Assembly (NCBI GenBank): GCA_039545275.1
Contig: BCHS01000002.1
Location: forward strand, 1,240,001 to 1,304,000
DNA: 64,000 nucleotides
Origin: Pseudomicrostroma phylloplanum
Taxonomy: Eukaryota; Basidiomycota; Exobasidiomycetes; Microstromatales
Direction of reading: 5' to 3'
The position numbers were made by a program, and so were the translations under genes. Of the stretch, positions 62,379-64,000 are shown piece by piece; positions within the stretch are counted from its first letter, which is position 1, and each line of letters starts with the position of its first letter. The notes under the pieces were generated by a model. The model was not told the origin of the DNA. It saw nothing but the letters and a program-made list of their open reading frames with translations, and searched no databases.

Positions 62379-62711
62379 GGTGGTGGTGATGATGGTGGCG
62401 AGCTGAACAGCGTCAGCATCCCTGCTTCGGTCTCACTAGTCGTCGTGGCCTGGTAGCGTGGGTACGAGGTGTTGGCCGGTAGGCTACTTGGTTGGCGCCA
62501 AGTTGTTGTTGCGAGTGAGTGTTGCTCTGCACTGACCTTTTGTCGGAACTGGAAAAAGTGGGTGAGCCAGTCTTCTCGTATTTCGCAAAAAGGTGAGGGG
62601 ATGGGTATTGCCTGGTAGCAGTCAGACGGCAGCAACCTCCTCTCTCACTCCAATCGGACCCGAGCTTTGCTATCATCGTCTTCCAAATCCTTGACGGATG
62701 CAGACGTATTG
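62379..62711. promoter_or_regulatory. Shared promoter region of EXO70 and the adjacent membrane protein gene
   Basis: About 330 bp between divergent starts. No gene is supported. The downstream gene's frame is open upstream of 62712 but has no in-frame ATG before it. Confidence 0.45.
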
Positions 62712-63837
62712 ATGGCTCTGGGTGATACGCTACCATGGCAGCGGACAGAACAGGTCATCGGCTCTGCCTCCAGCCCTCCTAGTGAGGGTGCTCCCGTCAA
62801 GTCAGATACTACCGAGCGACGGGACCTTATCACACCGACGATCTTCAGGTCCAGAATCCCCATCGTGCCAGTTGCAGCTACCATCTTCCTTCTTGGCTTC
62901 ACAGGAGCTTCTCTTTATGGCATCAGAGCCGGTCGCAAAGCGGACCTCAAGGAGGCCGCAGAGCTTGCTGCGAAGAGTAATGCTGCCAGCCGGCATGCTG
63001 CGACGGCCACACCTACGGCGCTGAGCAGGGCACAGCCAGCTGCGAACCACCCATCTACATCATCATCGACAGGGACGTCTTCTGGCTTCGACTGGGGCGC
63101 TACTGGCTCATCGGCTCCCTCAGCGCTGTCACGCCGAGGTGCTGGCACTGCGAGCTTGCCCCGCGGAGGCTTCGCAGCATCCCCCTCAGGCGTCGCAGGA
63201 GGCAACGGAGGCTTCACATTCGAGGAGCCTCCAGCTCTGACTGCCATCAAGGCTTTCACCATCGCTACTGCTCTGGTCGGAGTGACAAGTGTTGCAGTAG
63301 TCGAAGTGGCGCGGCGGGTGTGGAAAGTGGAAGATGTGAGTTACATGCACAAGGACGAGACTTGCAAGCTTCAGACTGACGGGGGCGCCAATGCTCATTC
63401 TCGAACAGATGTACGACCTTACAGATCGACTTCACGCGATGGCACCAAAGTCCTTTGCTTTGTTCGAGAGAGTGGGCAACTTCATGCGGTCACGCCTAGA
63501 AGGGACCTTCCCAGAGCCGGCTGACAAGGAAGACCCCTTCGCAGCACCTGTCGAGGAGCAACCTTTCCCGCAAGCACATGAAGCAGCCATTCACCCTGCC
63601 ACATCGCTTGCCGCCCTCCGCTCTGCCTCGAACGCTACTTCTGAACCTTCACCGACTGCTGCCAAGAATGCGGTGAAGCCTGTGGAAGACCTCTTCGAAG
63701 AGATCGAGCAGGCACCCACCATGCGTGCGAAGCTAGAACTGGTGGAGCTGCAGCTCCGAGGCGAGAAGGCCTTCGAAGACCAGCACCGCGAGGAGCTCCG
63801 TCGCCAGAGGGAGCTCCGAGGTGCCGCCTCTACCTAG
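62712..63837 (+). CDS. Two-helix membrane protein, possibly TMEM242-like
   Basis: Two exons (62712-63335 and 63409-63837, phase 0) encode 350 residues. Two membrane segments are visible: IPIVPVAATIFLLGFTGASL followed by basic GIRAGRK, and AIKAFTIATALVGVTSVAVV followed by VARRVWKVED. A Ser/Ala/Gly-rich linker joins them. After the splice comes MYDLTDRLHAMAPK, then a charged tail ending in a Glu/Arg coiled coil (RAKLELVELQLRGEKAFED). The second helix, a Trp-Lys-Val turn and a D-L-x-x-R-L-x-x-M-x-P segment resemble TMEM242, a mitochondrial assembly factor for ATP synthase, but similarity by eye is weak. Treat the family as tentative. Confidence 0.6.
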
Positions 63838-64000
63838 GACAAGTCTTCGTGAAAGACTAGGATGCATCTCCATCTGCACACTCTTCGCCCAGTGCTCTGT
63901 GGCACACAGGTCACACCGAAGACAACGTTAAGTTTAAACATGTGATAGATGTAATATTGAAAATTTGGGCGCTGAGCCGAGAGAGTATGATTGTTACAAG

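Noticed and set aside
1..64000. tRNA genes, rRNA, CRISPR arrays, transposons
   Set aside because: No A/B-box pair with a cloverleaf, no rRNA-like stretch, no spaced repeats, and no transposase or reverse transcriptase motifs were found by eye.

Overview
The window looks like a gene-dense stretch of a basidiomycete fungal chromosome. By gene content and style it probably comes from a smut-like yeast or fungus of the Ustilaginomycotina. The evidence is about 27 protein-coding genes in 64 kb on both strands, GC-rich coding sequence, introns mostly 75 to 110 nt with GTGAGT donors, and eukaryotic housekeeping proteins throughout. SDH2 places its third iron-sulfur cluster histidine at residue 257, the number of the classical Ustilago maydis carboxin site. 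No rRNA, tRNA, CRISPR array or clear transposon was found. Exon coordinates were deduced by eye from reading frames and GT/AG sites.

Layout. 0-8 kb: an unassigned edge, succinate dehydrogenase iron-sulfur subunit SDH2, a HAL4/SAT4-type kinase and a WRN-type 3'-5' exonuclease. 8-22 kb is rich in translation genes: seryl-tRNA synthetase divergent from the ribosome-associated J-protein zuotin, a two-domain iron-sulfur protein (Apd1/Aim32-like plus ferredoxin), the ribosomal-protein chaperone Sqt1, spindle checkpoint Mad1, an eIF4E-family cap-binding protein and a small EEF1A-lysine-methyltransferase-like enzyme. 23-30 kb: a GDP-mannose pyrophosphorylase of bacterial (actinobacterial) type, a wax-synthase-like membrane acyltransferase and ornithine decarboxylase with a long ATG-free leader. 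30-40 kb: an acidic low-complexity protein, checkpoint clamp Rad9, a seven-knuckle CNBP/Gis2 protein, an M17 leucine aminopeptidase and the actin nucleation promoter WASP. 40-53 kb: a 1,764-residue PH-domain protein, a mitochondrial TPR-like protein, RPA1 and the carnitine carrier. 53-64 kb: phosphoserine aminotransferase, thioredoxin, Atg101, a zinc alcohol dehydrogenase with a 29-nt exon, a single-pass membrane protein, exocyst Exo70 in seven exons, and a two-helix membrane protein.

Most genes stand as divergent or convergent neighbours, and several pairs share promoters under 350 bp (SES1/ZUO1, RAD9/CNBP, LAP/WASP, mitochondrial protein/RPA1, EXO70/membrane protein). There is no obvious biosynthetic cluster. 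The least ordinary features are the bacterial-type GDP-mannose pyrophosphorylase embedded in a fungal gene with an intron and an N-terminal extension, the fusion of two different [2Fe-2S] domains, and the eIF4E homologue that lacks the dorsal tryptophan used for eIF4G binding.
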